64,000 nt of DNA, taken from positions 1 through 64,000 of the forward strand of contig NZ_BMWZ01000002.1 of NCBI RefSeq assembly GCF_014651495.1, written 5' to 3'. Position numbers and translations under genes: made by a program. The notes under the pieces were generated by a model, which did no database searches, was not told the origin of the DNA, and saw only the letters and a list, made by a program, of their open reading frames with translations. Positions 1 to 7,786 of the stretch are shown in pieces (position 1 is the stretch's first letter; every line of letters begins with the position of its first letter). The stretch is from Algibacter mikhailovii. Lineage in GTDB: Bacteria; Bacteroidota; Bacteroidia; Flavobacteriales; Flavobacteriaceae.

Positions 1-2
1 TC

Positions 3-119
3 AAAGAGTTTCACGAAAAAATCTTAGAAAATGGAGCTATACCAATAAGTGACTTAACAAAAAGTATTGAAGATTGGATTAACTTAAAAACAGAAAAAAA
101 CCTACAACATGGTCTATAA
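3..119 (+). CDS. C-terminal fragment of a DUF885-like protein (5' end outside window)
   Basis: The reading frame is open from the window edge and ends at TAA 117-119. It encodes about 38 residues beginning KEFHEKILENGAIPISDL, with IEDWI near the end. From memory, DUF885 (a zinc-peptidase-like family common in Bacteroidota) ends in this style, with FHD.VL.NG..PL..L...I..WI. Only the tail is visible, so catalytic residues cannot be checked. It is probably the last core gene left of the accessory region. Family call is from recall of the tail only; moderate certainty. Confidence 0.55.
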   Translation, partial: KEFHEKILENGAIPISDLTKSIEDWINLKTEKNLQHGL

Positions 120-144
120 TCCAATGGCAGTTTGGAGGTAAAAT

Positions 145-209
145 TGCCTTTTCTGCTTTCTGTCAGCACCGGAAAAATCTCTGATTTTTCACATTGGTTC
201 AAAAAGGCA
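145..209. repeat. Nested inverted repeat downstream of the DUF885-like gene
   Basis: An outer perfect 8-bp pair (TGCCTTTT 145-152 with AAAAGGCA 202-209) encloses a perfect 8-bp hairpin (GAAAAATC 172-179, loop TCT, GATTTTTC 183-190). It could act as a terminator for the upstream gene, although no clean T-run follows the inner stem. The AAAATC/GATTTT core resembles the hairpins at 2549-2584, 4431-4448 and 5421-5439. Confidence 0.5.
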
Positions 210-1250
210 TGATAAAAAATAGGTGACTTTTCCTATTTTGAATCCGACACTTTAAATTAGGTCACCCCTCAAATTAGTGGATGCTTAAACAAGCTGCGTA
301 ATATATTCTAATTAAGTGAAATACTAGTTGTGTTAAATTAAAAGACCGATAAGTCATAGGTTGTCTTAATTTTTTTATCCTGAGAAAAAGCATTAGAATG
401 GAGACCAATTAGATTTTAAATATTAAGATGATTAAACATATCCCAGAATAAAACAATCTAATGATTTCATAATGACATCGCCAGACGAGAAAAAGAGAGG
501 TCAAATCAGATAAGCTGAACCTATTATTCGGGAGCTACAGTTTTGAACACCAATCATAATCAATCGTTTCCATTTAACCACAAATCTTCAAACAATTTAA
601 TCGTTTGGTTCGAGAATAAGTCAATGTTACGCACCGTATTAAGTCACAACAGCCTAACGAACATAAAGTTACGATTTTTTTACGTTTTATTTTTCCGATG
701 TTTTGCCGAAAATGTTTGCGTTTCTGCGATAACTTGTTCGAATTAAACAACATTAAAACAGCTTAAATACAATTAACACCAGCGACTTTATTTTCAAAAA
801 AAACATCATTTAGCTAAAATTAAGACCAAAAATCCAACAAAAGACATTGCTAAATTGATATTCCAAACTGAAAAATGATAATAATTATTTCTTTTTTTAT
901 TTCTATGAAATAATACTATTTGCCTTTATACTTTCAAGATGTTTTTCTAAATTTTTATACATTGGGAATAATGTTGAGTATAAAAACTACAATCCAAAAC
1001 CCTCCAAAATCTAAATCCCATTCAATTCCTTCTGAAATTCACCCTCATGTCAAAAAAAGCTCCTACGAGTACTACCACCAATTAACATTCTTGAAAATCA
1101 ATTGAAATTATATTTTATGGATTGTTTAAATTTGACTTTAGAGGTAAATATGATTAAAATTTAACATATATTACAGGCATACCTAAAGATACTTCCGATT
1201 ATTTATAGTTTGAAATAATTATAATATATTTTATTAAATCTATTCTCAAC
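210..1250. other. Gene-free stretch
   Basis: About 1 kb with no reading frame I can support. Two short frames (543-746 and 920-1105) have the compositional look of AT-rich noncoding DNA and no recognisable motif. No tRNA, IS end or att-like copy of the tRNA-fMet 3' end was seen here. The stretch separates the DUF885 tail from the first accessory gene and could contain the left boundary of the inserted DNA, but no boundary is visible. Confidence 0.5.
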
Positions 1251-1787
1251 ATGACAAAAGCAAATTTGTTTTATCTGAAAATCACTCGAAATCTTACTAT
1301 TTTAAAAGAATTAATAGTTCAAGAGAGATATGTCGAATTAAATAATAATTATAGTTATTTATTAAATTTCTCTGAATACCATGATTTAAGTTCCGCAGTA
1401 AAGTTTAATTTGGAAGCCCTTTCTAATAAGATTATTGAAAAAGAATTTGGCACATGTATTATTTCAATCGATAAAATAAATAAGGTATTAAACAAGAGGA
1501 TTTACGAATTTGAATGTCACAGAAATTGGATGTCCCTTTCAAATACGACTGATGATAATATTAAATTTTGTTCTGAATGTGCTAAAAACGTTTTTAAAGT
1601 AAATTCTATTGCTGAATACGAGAAACGATCAATATTGGGGCAATGTGTTTTTTATACCGAACCAGTAAAATTAGTGGATAATACCAATTCATGCACAATT
1701 ACAGAAATACATGAAGGCTTACTAGGCCTGCCACTTGGTATAAATGACATTCATGAAACAGATTCTGAATTACCATTTAAATCTTAA
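1251..1787 (+). CDS. Hypothetical protein with a four-cysteine zinc-ribbon-like motif
   Basis: This 178-residue protein has no signal peptide and no membrane helix. The first ~85 residues look helical (leucine/isoleucine-rich with charged residues). Residues 89-110 have the pattern C89-x17-C107-x2-C110 with NW and a threonine-rich spacer between, and GQCVF follows at C132. A similar C..xW..L..T....FC..C...V pattern occurs in scattered bacterial cytoplasmic proteins and suggests metal binding; that is inference. The gene is followed 4 bp later by the next gene on the same strand, so the two are probably cotranscribed. Their N-terminal halves also look alike, ending in a similar I-D-K/E-x-I pattern. 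Function unknown. Confidence 0.65.
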   Translation: MTKANLFYLKITRNLTILKELIVQERYVELNNNYSYLLNFSEYHDLSSAVKFNLEALSNKIIEKEFGTCIISIDKINKVLNKRIYEFECHRNWMSLSNTTDDNIKFCSECAKNVFKVNSIAEYEKRSILGQCVFYTEPVKLVDNTNSCTITEIHEGLLGLPLGINDIHETDSELPFKS

Positions 1788-1791
1788 TTAT

Positions 1792-2415
1792 ATGGAATTA
1801 TTAATAAGTCAATTATCAATAATTAAAAACCTGATAGAATCAAAACAGTTCTATAAGGCGCATGAAGAATCACTAAACCTTAATAAATATGATACTAAAT
1901 TGGAACATATTTTAACAAATATAATGGGGTTTAATTTTGGAGAAGCACTTTTGCATATTGATGAATTTATATATAGGAATAAGTCTTTACTTGATTATTA
2001 CAGTCAAACTCTTCCAGATAATTTCATTTTTATGCCAATAAAAAAATTTAAAGATCAATGTGGCTTCTCAAAGATTACTGTTTTAAAATCATCAAAAACA
2101 AATACCCTGTTTTGTACCACTAATGATTCAACTATATTTTCAGTTCAACATGACATTGATCCTGAATTTGAAATGGCTTTCTTAATTTACGATTCCAATA
2201 TTAGTGACGCTAAATTAGTCAACCTAAATATTGATTTAAAAGAAAATTATATTCAAAATAGCAATTACAAAAATGATGAACATTTAGATGACTTCGAGAG
2301 GGAAACCTTCGAAGATTATAATGGCTCTCATGCACAAGATTTCGAAGGTTTAAGTGATCAATTTATAGATGATGTATTTGATGGAGATCCAAGTATGTAC
2401 TGGAATATTGACTAA
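1792..2415 (+). CDS. Hypothetical protein with acidic C-terminal tail ending GDPSMYWNID
   Basis: I take ATG 1792, four bases after the previous stop, rather than the upstream ATG at 1744, which lies inside the previous gene. The protein has 207 residues. The N-terminal ~65 residues form a helical stretch similar in layout to the preceding protein (I..LI.....A.E....L ... EALLHIDEFI). The C-terminal ~35 residues are strongly acidic and end in a motif containing YNGSHAQD, LSDQFIDDVFDGDP and YWNID. From memory, tails of this type recur on otherwise different hypothetical proteins of Flavobacteriia, so it may be a portable module. No signal peptide and no catalytic motif seen. Function unknown. 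Confidence 0.6.
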   Translation: MELLISQLSIIKNLIESKQFYKAHEESLNLNKYDTKLEHILTNIMGFNFGEALLHIDEFIYRNKSLLDYYSQTLPDNFIFMPIKKFKDQCGFSKITVLKSSKTNTLFCTTNDSTIFSVQHDIDPEFEMAFLIYDSNISDAKLVNLNIDLKENYIQNSNYKNDEHLDDFERETFEDYNGSHAQDFEGLSDQFIDDVFDGDPSMYWNID

Positions 2416-3000
2416 TTTTAAGTTCTAAACAAATGTTATTATAATACCCCAAGTAAAAGATCAATTAGAAAAATCTAATGATAATTATTTATTAGCAATT
2501 AAGGAAGGCCATTGGTGTAGGAATCGTGGAAGTTTTTTTTTAAATATGATTAAGATTTTCGCGAGAATTGCGGAAAATCTTAATTTATAAATGAATCCTC
2601 TTTGTTTTTTTATTGCTAACAAAATTTCGGAATAACAAAAAACAAATAATAAGTTTAAATTTTTCTATTTGTAAAGTAAGTAAAATTTGGTTTTCAACTG
2701 AAAATTGTAGCTTTATATTCTACATAAACAAAATGAAAAAAAAACAATATGATTTACAAGCATAGGGTTTAATGAATTAAATGTTAGACTTTATCCTTGT
2801 TTCAGTCCATTTTCAAAACCCCTTTCATACTATAGCATGTTAATGTCAACAAATCAGACTAGTAGTGATATTCTAATTTTATGCTTTTTTAGTTCCAATA
2901 ACATTATTGAACCCAAATTACTTATCTTAGTTTTATAATTTATATATATAGAATTGATTATATCCAATTCTTGTGCAAAATTTGACAAACACCAATAAGA
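2416..3000. other. Intergenic stretch with hairpin and possible coding remnant
   Basis: 585 bases without a supported complete gene. Around 2430-2589 one frame stays open for ~50 codons, includes EKSNDNYLLAIKEGHWCRNR and ends at a TAA near 2589. It has no usable start codon, so it may be a remnant of a lost gene or chance. The strong hairpin at 2549-2584 lies within it. The rest (2590-3000) is AT-rich with nothing recognised. Confidence 0.4.
2549..2584. repeat. Perfect 12-bp hairpin with AAAATC/GATTTT core
   Basis: ATTAAGATTTTC (2549-2560) pairs perfectly with GAAAATCTTAAT (2573-2584) around a 12-base loop containing GCG on both sides. Neither arm is followed by a T-run, so it is not a classical terminator. 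The core matches the hairpins in the palindromic elements at 4391-4520 and 5347-5479. Confidence 0.6.
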
Positions 3001-3210
3001 ATGACAAAATACCAAAAATACAAATTGATAATGCTTGCTATATTTGGCATGTTATTTCTACTGATAATGTATAATAATTCTTCGATTGGAAGATACATCC
3101 TTCAAGAAGATTGGGCTTTTATTTTTGATACAAAAACTGGAACGATTTATGAGCCAAATCTAGGTAAGATTGAACTCGACGAGTATATTAAATACAAAAA
3201 GAAAAAATAG
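3001..3210 (+). CDS. Small single-pass membrane protein
   Basis: A 69-residue protein with one clear hydrophobic helix (residues ~9-25, LIMLAIFGMLFLLIMY). A short soluble part ends in a lysine cluster (KYKKKK). It is followed 4 bp later by a lipoprotein gene on the same strand, so a two-gene unit is likely. No family recognised. Confidence 0.5.
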   Translation: MTKYQKYKLIMLAIFGMLFLLIMYNNSSIGRYILQEDWAFIFDTKTGTIYEPNLGKIELDEYIKYKKKK

Positions 3211-3214
3211 CACT

Positions 3215-3646
3215 ATGAAAAAAATAATATTACTAGTTCTAATAACCTTGTTTTTGTCATGCAATGATTCATCTTCCCGAGAATCTTCAAAAAAAGAAGA
3301 AAAATCCGAAATCGAAAGAGATTATGAGATTGCAGATATGGTTTTAAAATTAAATTCAATGAAAATCGGATTGCTATCAATCATAAAAAATGTACCTCAA
3401 GAAAAAGCAAATGCAGTATTGAGAGATTATTTAGCAAAAACATTCACTTCGACCTTACAAACAATCAAAGACCCAAACTATATTGTTAAAGTCGTGGATA
3501 CTATAGCCCAAAAAAATAATCTATCAAAAAAGTTAACTGCCTCAATCATATTTGGCTATCGGTATGAAATGATTACAAGAGACGAAATAATTGATGATTA
3601 TACCGACGAAATGCAGGATTACCAAAACGAAATGGAACAATATTAG
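3215..3646 (+). CDS. Small lipoprotein, function unknown
   Basis: I place the start at ATG 3215, because the upstream in-frame ATG at 3170 lies inside the previous gene and would put a polar extension before the signal peptide. The 143-residue product opens MKKIILLVLITLFLSC, a lipoprotein signal with the modified cysteine at position 16. A charged linker (SSKKEEKSEIERD) and a helical domain rich in K/E follow. The last residues are acidic and repetitive (DEMQDYQNEMEQY). No enzymatic motif. The first 17 bases of the gene recur at 3648, directly before the truncated FRG gene. Confidence 0.6.
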   Translation: MKKIILLVLITLFLSCNDSSSRESSKKEEKSEIERDYEIADMVLKLNSMKIGLLSIIKNVPQEKANAVLRDYLAKTFTSTLQTIKDPNYIVKVVDTIAQKNNLSKKLTASIIFGYRYEMITRDEIIDDYTDEMQDYQNEMEQY

Positions 3647-3666
3647 AATGAAAAAAATAATATTCT

Positions 3667-4329
3667 TTGTTAAAATCATTTGGACACAATACGGCATATG
3701 AAATTGCGGTTTTAAGTTTTTTACAGCACTATGCATCACCTTCACCACTAATTGATTGGACTTATAGTTTGGACAACTCGTTATTTTTTGCGTTTGACAA
3801 AATGAAACATCCAGAATCTGATCAAATAGGAAATTATTGTTCCGTATACATTCTTAATAAAACTCAGAGTGAACTTACCAATTATATAGATATTTATCAA
3901 TCAGGAAAAAATAATTTTGAAGAATTAAAAGCTAAACACCCTGATGTCGATTCAAAAGATTTGGATAAACAATATAATGAGTACAGCTACAGTCTAATAA
4001 AAGATTTACCTTTAGTGTATATTTCAGATACAGAAAATAATGGAAATCCTACTATGTATACTAATACAAATTTCAATATTATTAATCAAGAAGGTTTGTT
4101 TATCTACAACAATAGCCCCACTAAACCATTAGAAAACATATTTAAAGGAAAAGATAATGTGCAAATGGGAGATAGTTTTCGTTTAGATAAAATCACTTGT
4201 ATTGATATTCATAAAAATTTAGCTGAATATATTAAGGATCTCTTAATATCTAAAGGCATTAGCAATAAGTTTATTTACCCTCAAGAAGAAGATTTAGCAT
4301 GGGACTCTTTTACTAAATATCTAAAATAA
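3667..4329 (+). pseudogene. 5'-truncated FRG-domain gene
   Basis: The frame encodes 220 residues from a weak TTG (3667). Near its N-terminus are LQHYASPSPLIDWT and then SLFFAF, the signature of the FRG domain (family pattern LQHYG.PT.LLDW....ALFFA). In intact FRG proteins this signature usually lies well inside the domain, with some 60-100 residues before it; here only about 19 precede it. In-frame stops (TGA 3649, TAA 3658) block any extension. Upstream, ATG 3648 starts a 17-codon frame in another register whose first 17 bases copy the start of the lipoprotein gene at 3215. I infer that the 5' part was lost by rearrangement. FRG proteins are of uncertain function and often lie in accessory islands. 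Confidence 0.6.
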
Positions 4330-4390
4330 ACGAATTGCAAACTTAACAAGAATATAAAAAACAGCAGATTAAGAACGAAAGACATACCTA

Positions 4391-4520
4391 AGACGTGTAT
4401 AATTAATGGCTAATTTGAGCTTGCTTACGTAAAATCTTCGCGGATTTTCTATTCGTGTTTGTATTTGCTAAATTAGTGGCTTAAACACGCCACTAATCAT
4501 AAACAAAACCGTTAGGGAAC
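4391..4520. repeat. Cassette-like imperfect palindrome A (upstream of the deaminase gene)
   Basis: A 130-base nested palindrome. The outer arms CGTGTATAATTAATGGC (4394-4410) and GCCACTAATCATAAACA (4489-4505) pair at 13 of 17 positions. Inside is the perfect stem AAAATC (4431-4436)/GATTTT (4443-4448) with loop TTCGCG, preceded by GCTTGCTT (4419-4426). On the 3' side TTAGTGGC (4473-4480) also pairs with GCCACTAA (4489-4496). The element ends in GTTAGGGAAC (4511-4520), whose exact reverse complement opens the next element just after the deaminase stop. From memory, such intergenic palindromes are frequent around single accessory genes in Flavobacteriia. Confidence 0.65.
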
Positions 4521-4532
4521 ATTGCAGTAAAA

Positions 4533-5345
4533 ATGAAAAATCGAGAATTTATGTTGGCAGCCATTGATGAAATGGTAAAATCACATTCTGAGCATCAGAA
4601 AATAGGAGCAATTCTCGTGAAAAATGATGAGATTATTGGGCGGGGACATAAAACTGACCAAGTGCATGCAGAAAGAATGGCGATTACACAAGCCAAGGAA
4701 AATGGACACAACGTAAAAAAATCGACATTATATACAACCCTTGAGCCTTGTGTCTATGTAGGTAAGGGTAAAATAAAATCTTGCTCAGAGTTAATAATTG
4801 AAGAAAAAATCAATCAAGTTGTAATTGGTTCTTATGACCCAAACAGTAAAGTGAAGCGTAAAGGATGGAAAGCTCTACGTGACGCAAGAATTACATTGTT
4901 TGATTTCGACAAAGACCTGCATGAAGACATAATTAAGAAGAACGAAAAAGGAACAATAGTTTTTAAAGAAGGATACGGTCCCTCGAATGGCGCAAGGTTC
5001 GATTACAAATTGAATTGTGGAAATTTCATTATAAGAGAAACAAAAGACTCAAACAATCAGATTGTTACTAGATGGACTCAAAAGGGAATTAATGGAATAT
5101 ATGCATATGCAATTCATGGAGTTCAAGTTGCCAAAGCTGATTATGCGGAGTCTTTCGATGACATTGACGAGATACATCAATTTGATTTCGAATCACATAG
5201 TGTGGCAATGTATGTTGGCGAAATATGTATTTTCAAAAATGATGTAATGGCTGTTTTAATAAAAATTAAAGAAGTAAAATCGGGACCTAGATATGGAGCG
5301 GACGAAACAGCAGTAAAAATTCAATGGCAAACTATAAAAAATTAA
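4533..5345 (+). CDS. Cytidine/deoxycytidylate deaminase-fold protein with unknown C-terminal domain
   Basis: This 270-residue cytosolic protein has an N-terminal deaminase domain (residues ~1-140). H45-A46-E47 supplies one zinc ligand and the catalytic glutamate, and P72-C73 ... C84 the other two ligands, as in the RibD/dCMP deaminase family; the C-x10-C spacing is slightly longer than the RibD x8. GSYDPNSKV.RKG resembles the RibD segment after the zinc site. Residues ~145-270 form a separate domain (GTIVFKEGYGPSNGARF ... GPRYGADETAVKIQW) that I do not recognise, so this is not simply RibD. The substrate could be a nucleotide, a base in nucleic acid, or a small molecule. It stands alone between two palindromic elements with no riboflavin genes nearby, which suggests acquired cargo. 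Confidence 0.75.
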   Translation: MKNREFMLAAIDEMVKSHSEHQKIGAILVKNDEIIGRGHKTDQVHAERMAITQAKENGHNVKKSTLYTTLEPCVYVGKGKIKSCSELIIEEKINQVVIGSYDPNSKVKRKGWKALRDARITLFDFDKDLHEDIIKKNEKGTIVFKEGYGPSNGARFDYKLNCGNFIIRETKDSNNQIVTRWTQKGINGIYAYAIHGVQVAKADYAESFDDIDEIHQFDFESHSVAMYVGEICIFKNDVMAVLIKIKEVKSGPRYGADETAVKIQWQTIKN

Positions 5346-5346
5346 C

Positions 5347-5479
5347 GTTCCCTAACACTGTGTAAAAAACATTGCTTATTTTAGACTTAACTAAAGGTTG
5401 CTGCTCTTTTGCTTGCTTCTGATTTTCCTTCGGAAAATCCTCGCACACAAACACGGAACTTTCCGTATACAAAGTCGTT
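5347..5479. repeat. Cassette-like imperfect palindrome B (downstream of the deaminase gene)
   Basis: It starts two bases after the deaminase stop with GTTCCCTAAC (5347-5356), the exact reverse complement of 4511-4520. Outer arms CTAACACTGTGTA (5352-5364) and TATACAAAGTCGTT (5466-5479) pair imperfectly. The centre is a perfect 8-bp stem, GATTTTCC (5421-5428)/GGAAAATC (5432-5439), loop TTC, preceded by GCTTGCTT (5411-5418). Layout and core match element A although the rest of the sequence differs. Confidence 0.65.
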
Positions 5480-5508
5480 TTAACAGAGAAAAGACACATT
5501 AGTTAAAG

Positions 5509-6609
5509 ATGAAACGAATCAAATTAAGATTACAAGACTTAACTCGACAACAAGCTTATGGCGTTCAGGGTAGATTAATCTTAAGGATATTTCCTCTTTA
5601 TAAGTTCAAAAAAGAGGTTGAATATAATGATATTGAATTGTTTTATGATAAGCTATTCGACTTTACTCACCTTTTATTCGACGTAGCATTAGGTAATGTT
5701 TTGATTGAAAATGCGTTAGAAGAAGCGAAAGAATCTCATGAATTTTTTATGGGATATTCGAATAAAATTATTTCAAAAAACAGACCTACCCTTGAACCAG
5801 TTTTATTAACGATTGATGCATTGGGTCAATTAAACTTAGTAGATTTTTTTGAAAAACCTGGATTAGCAAATAAAGATAAAGGACTGGCTGATTTAGACAT
5901 GTCAATTGCTATGGCTGCCCTTGCTATTTCACAATACGGTTTAGGAGATTCTTTGATTTATGATTCCGTCGAAAACGACTGTAAATTCATTTTTGACAAT
6001 AATAAAGATGTCCAATTTTTAGATGCAGATTTTTTTAAACAAAAATTATGGATATTAAATGAGTCTGTATTAACGGAAGATACAGGAATGAATTTTGTAT
6101 TCGAAAAAATCATACTTGAAGATTGGAAGAATGGACTTTTTGAAATGAGATTGGAAGGAATATTTTCAAGCTATCAAAATAGAATCTATGGACTAAATCT
6201 GATAAAGAAGAATAAATCTAATTTAAATTCAAAAACTGTGATTAATAATGTAACAATCAATCTTGGAGAAGGAGCAACATTTACTGGACCCGTTTCAGTT
6301 GGGGAGAATATTAAGAGTTCTTTTACTATTGCTAGTAAATTAGAAACGGAAGAACTAAAAACTAATCTACAAGAATTAATAAAACAAGTAGGGAAATTAA
6401 TTGAATCGATTGATTCTCAGGAAGAAAAAGAAGCTGTATCCGAACAACTAAAAACACTAGTTGAGGAAGCAAATAAAGATAAACCGAGCAAATGGTTAAT
6501 AGAAGTAAGTTCAAAGGGAATTTTAAAAGCTTCCAAGGCATTCGTTGATTTAGTATCACCAATATCTACAATTGTTAAAAACGTATTAAGTATAATTGAA
6601 ATATCTTAA
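5509..6609 (+). CDS. Hypothetical protein with effector-associated-like C-terminal region
   Basis: This 366-residue protein has no signal peptide. Residues 1-~235 are a predicted mixed/helical region without recognised motif. Residues ~243-265 (INNVTINLGEGATFTGPVSV) look like a short beta segment, and a predicted coiled-coil/helical stretch with LETEELKTNLQELIKQVGKL and SQEEKEAVSEQLKTL follows. The protein ends in a hydrophobic helix (VDLVSPISTIVKNVLSIIE). From memory, this order (I.IG.GA...G ... N.F ... ELK..L..L...V) ends many proteins of bacterial conflict systems as an adaptor or effector-associated region; that is a resemblance only. It sits between palindromes B and 6651-6674, alone on its strand, as expected for a mobile single-gene cassette. 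No catalytic motif seen. Confidence 0.55.
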   Translation: MKRIKLRLQDLTRQQAYGVQGRLILRIFPLYKFKKEVEYNDIELFYDKLFDFTHLLFDVALGNVLIENALEEAKESHEFFMGYSNKIISKNRPTLEPVLLTIDALGQLNLVDFFEKPGLANKDKGLADLDMSIAMAALAISQYGLGDSLIYDSVENDCKFIFDNNKDVQFLDADFFKQKLWILNESVLTEDTGMNFVFEKIILEDWKNGLFEMRLEGIFSSYQNRIYGLNLIKKNKSNLNSKTVINNVTINLGEGATFTGPVSVGENIKSSFTIASKLETEELKTNLQELIKQVGKLIESIDSQEEKEAVSEQLKTLVEEANKDKPSKWLIEVSSKGILKASKAFVDLVSPISTIVKNVLSIIEIS

Positions 6610-7000
6610 CGTGCTACAACTAAGAACTGTGGCAAAAACCATTTAATTTTTAGCTAATCCCATGCTATTAGCTATCATCATAATTTAATCCTAGTTTCGC
6701 CATTTCAAATTCCTATTTATTCCTTTTTATGAGATACTTTTAGCCTTTAAATTTTACCCAGAGCGCATCTATTGGCATAGCTGAAACCCAAAGAGAGTTT
6801 TGGTAATTGAGCTATTTAACAACCTTTCCATAATTAGGGAACACCAATTAATAATAGTTCTAATAAAATTGCCCTAAGACATCAAGTGTCGCATAAAAGC
6901 AACCATTTATACGTTAATTTTACTAGGATAATATGAAAATGATAAAAACTCAACCTCAATACGAACCTTTTTCCAATGATGAATCAAAATCCATAATAAG
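6610..7000. other. Intergenic stretch with a perfect 8-bp inverted repeat at 6651-6674
   Basis: 391 bases without a gene. TAGCTAAT (6651-6658) and ATTAGCTA (6667-6674) form a perfect stem around an 8-base loop, 42 bases after the stop of the 366-residue gene. The TAACGTGCTACAAC at the stop resembles the start of a palindromic element, but no matching 3' arm was found, so this may be a decayed third element. Nothing else recognised. Confidence 0.45.
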
Positions 7001-7753
7001 ATGAAGCATTTATGTATATTGTTCATTTTATTATTGTTTTCATGTAAACTAAAAAACAATTTTAATAGTAATGACATTCCTCCTGCTCCTCCTTTTCAAG
7101 AAGCTAACGCCTTAATTCAAAGTGTAAACCAAGATTGTTATTTACCAAAAGAAACTCTTAATGCATATGTAATAAGCTATAATGAGAATACCAATGGGGC
7201 TTATGAAATGGTTTATCAGGATTTGGAAGGAATAAGAGGGAAATGTATTATAGATAAAACCAGAGCTTCAAATTTTGATAGGAGTTGGCTGCCATATATT
7301 CTTATCCCTGGTAATAAAATTGAAATAAAAATTGAGATATGTGACAATGATAATTTGCCCAATGTTTTAGAACTAAAAAATTTAAAAAGGCATAAAGGCA
7401 AAACAGAACAAGAATATTCTTTTGGTGTTCCACAAGCTCCCCTATTCCAAGAAGCTCATTTAATAGTACAAAAGGAAATCACTTTAGACTGTTTTAAATT
7501 AAATAAAAAGCTTACAGGTTATATCCTTAGTATTATCAAGAAGTCGAATGAAGCCCTCATAGTTGATTTTCAAGACACAAATGGGGTAAGACATAAATGT
7601 TATATCTCAACAGATAGCTTGTCCAAATCGGCAAGAAAAGAGTTATCACACATTCTGACACCTGGGAATAAAACAGAAATGACAGTGGAAGCTTGTGGAA
7701 GTGGTGGTTTTATTTCGGTGTTAGAAATAAAAAATTTAAAACGAAATAATTAA
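7001..7753 (+). CDS. Lipoprotein with two tandem homologous domains
   Basis: A 250-residue product opening MKHLCILFILLLFSC, a lipoprotein signal with C15 as lipid site. The mature part is an internal duplication: each half (residues ~28-135 and ~142-250) starts P.AP.FQEA, has a DC pair, a segment VISYNENTNGAY / ILSIIKKSNEAL, G(I/V)R.KC, ILTPGNK or ILIPGNK, and ends LE(L/I)KNLKR. Each half carries conserved cysteines, suggesting a disulfide-stabilised beta fold outside the cytoplasm. No family recognised. It is followed 33 bp later by another secreted protein gene. Confidence 0.6.
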   Translation: MKHLCILFILLLFSCKLKNNFNSNDIPPAPPFQEANALIQSVNQDCYLPKETLNAYVISYNENTNGAYEMVYQDLEGIRGKCIIDKTRASNFDRSWLPYILIPGNKIEIKIEICDNDNLPNVLELKNLKRHKGKTEQEYSFGVPQAPLFQEAHLIVQKEITLDCFKLNKKLTGYILSIIKKSNEALIVDFQDTNGVRHKCYISTDSLSKSARKELSHILTPGNKTEMTVEACGSGGFISVLEIKNLKRNN

Positions 7754-7786
7754 GCAACCATTTAAAATTAAATTAACTAAAAATTC

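Noticed and set aside
605-620. TGGTTCGAG, also present in the T arm of tRNA-fMet, as a possible left att site
   Set aside because: Only 9 bases match and they are in the opposite orientation to that expected for a direct-repeat att copy.
543-1105. Two short open frames (543-746, 920-1105)
   Set aside because: AT-rich chance frames with no motif, ribosome site or neighbour logic.
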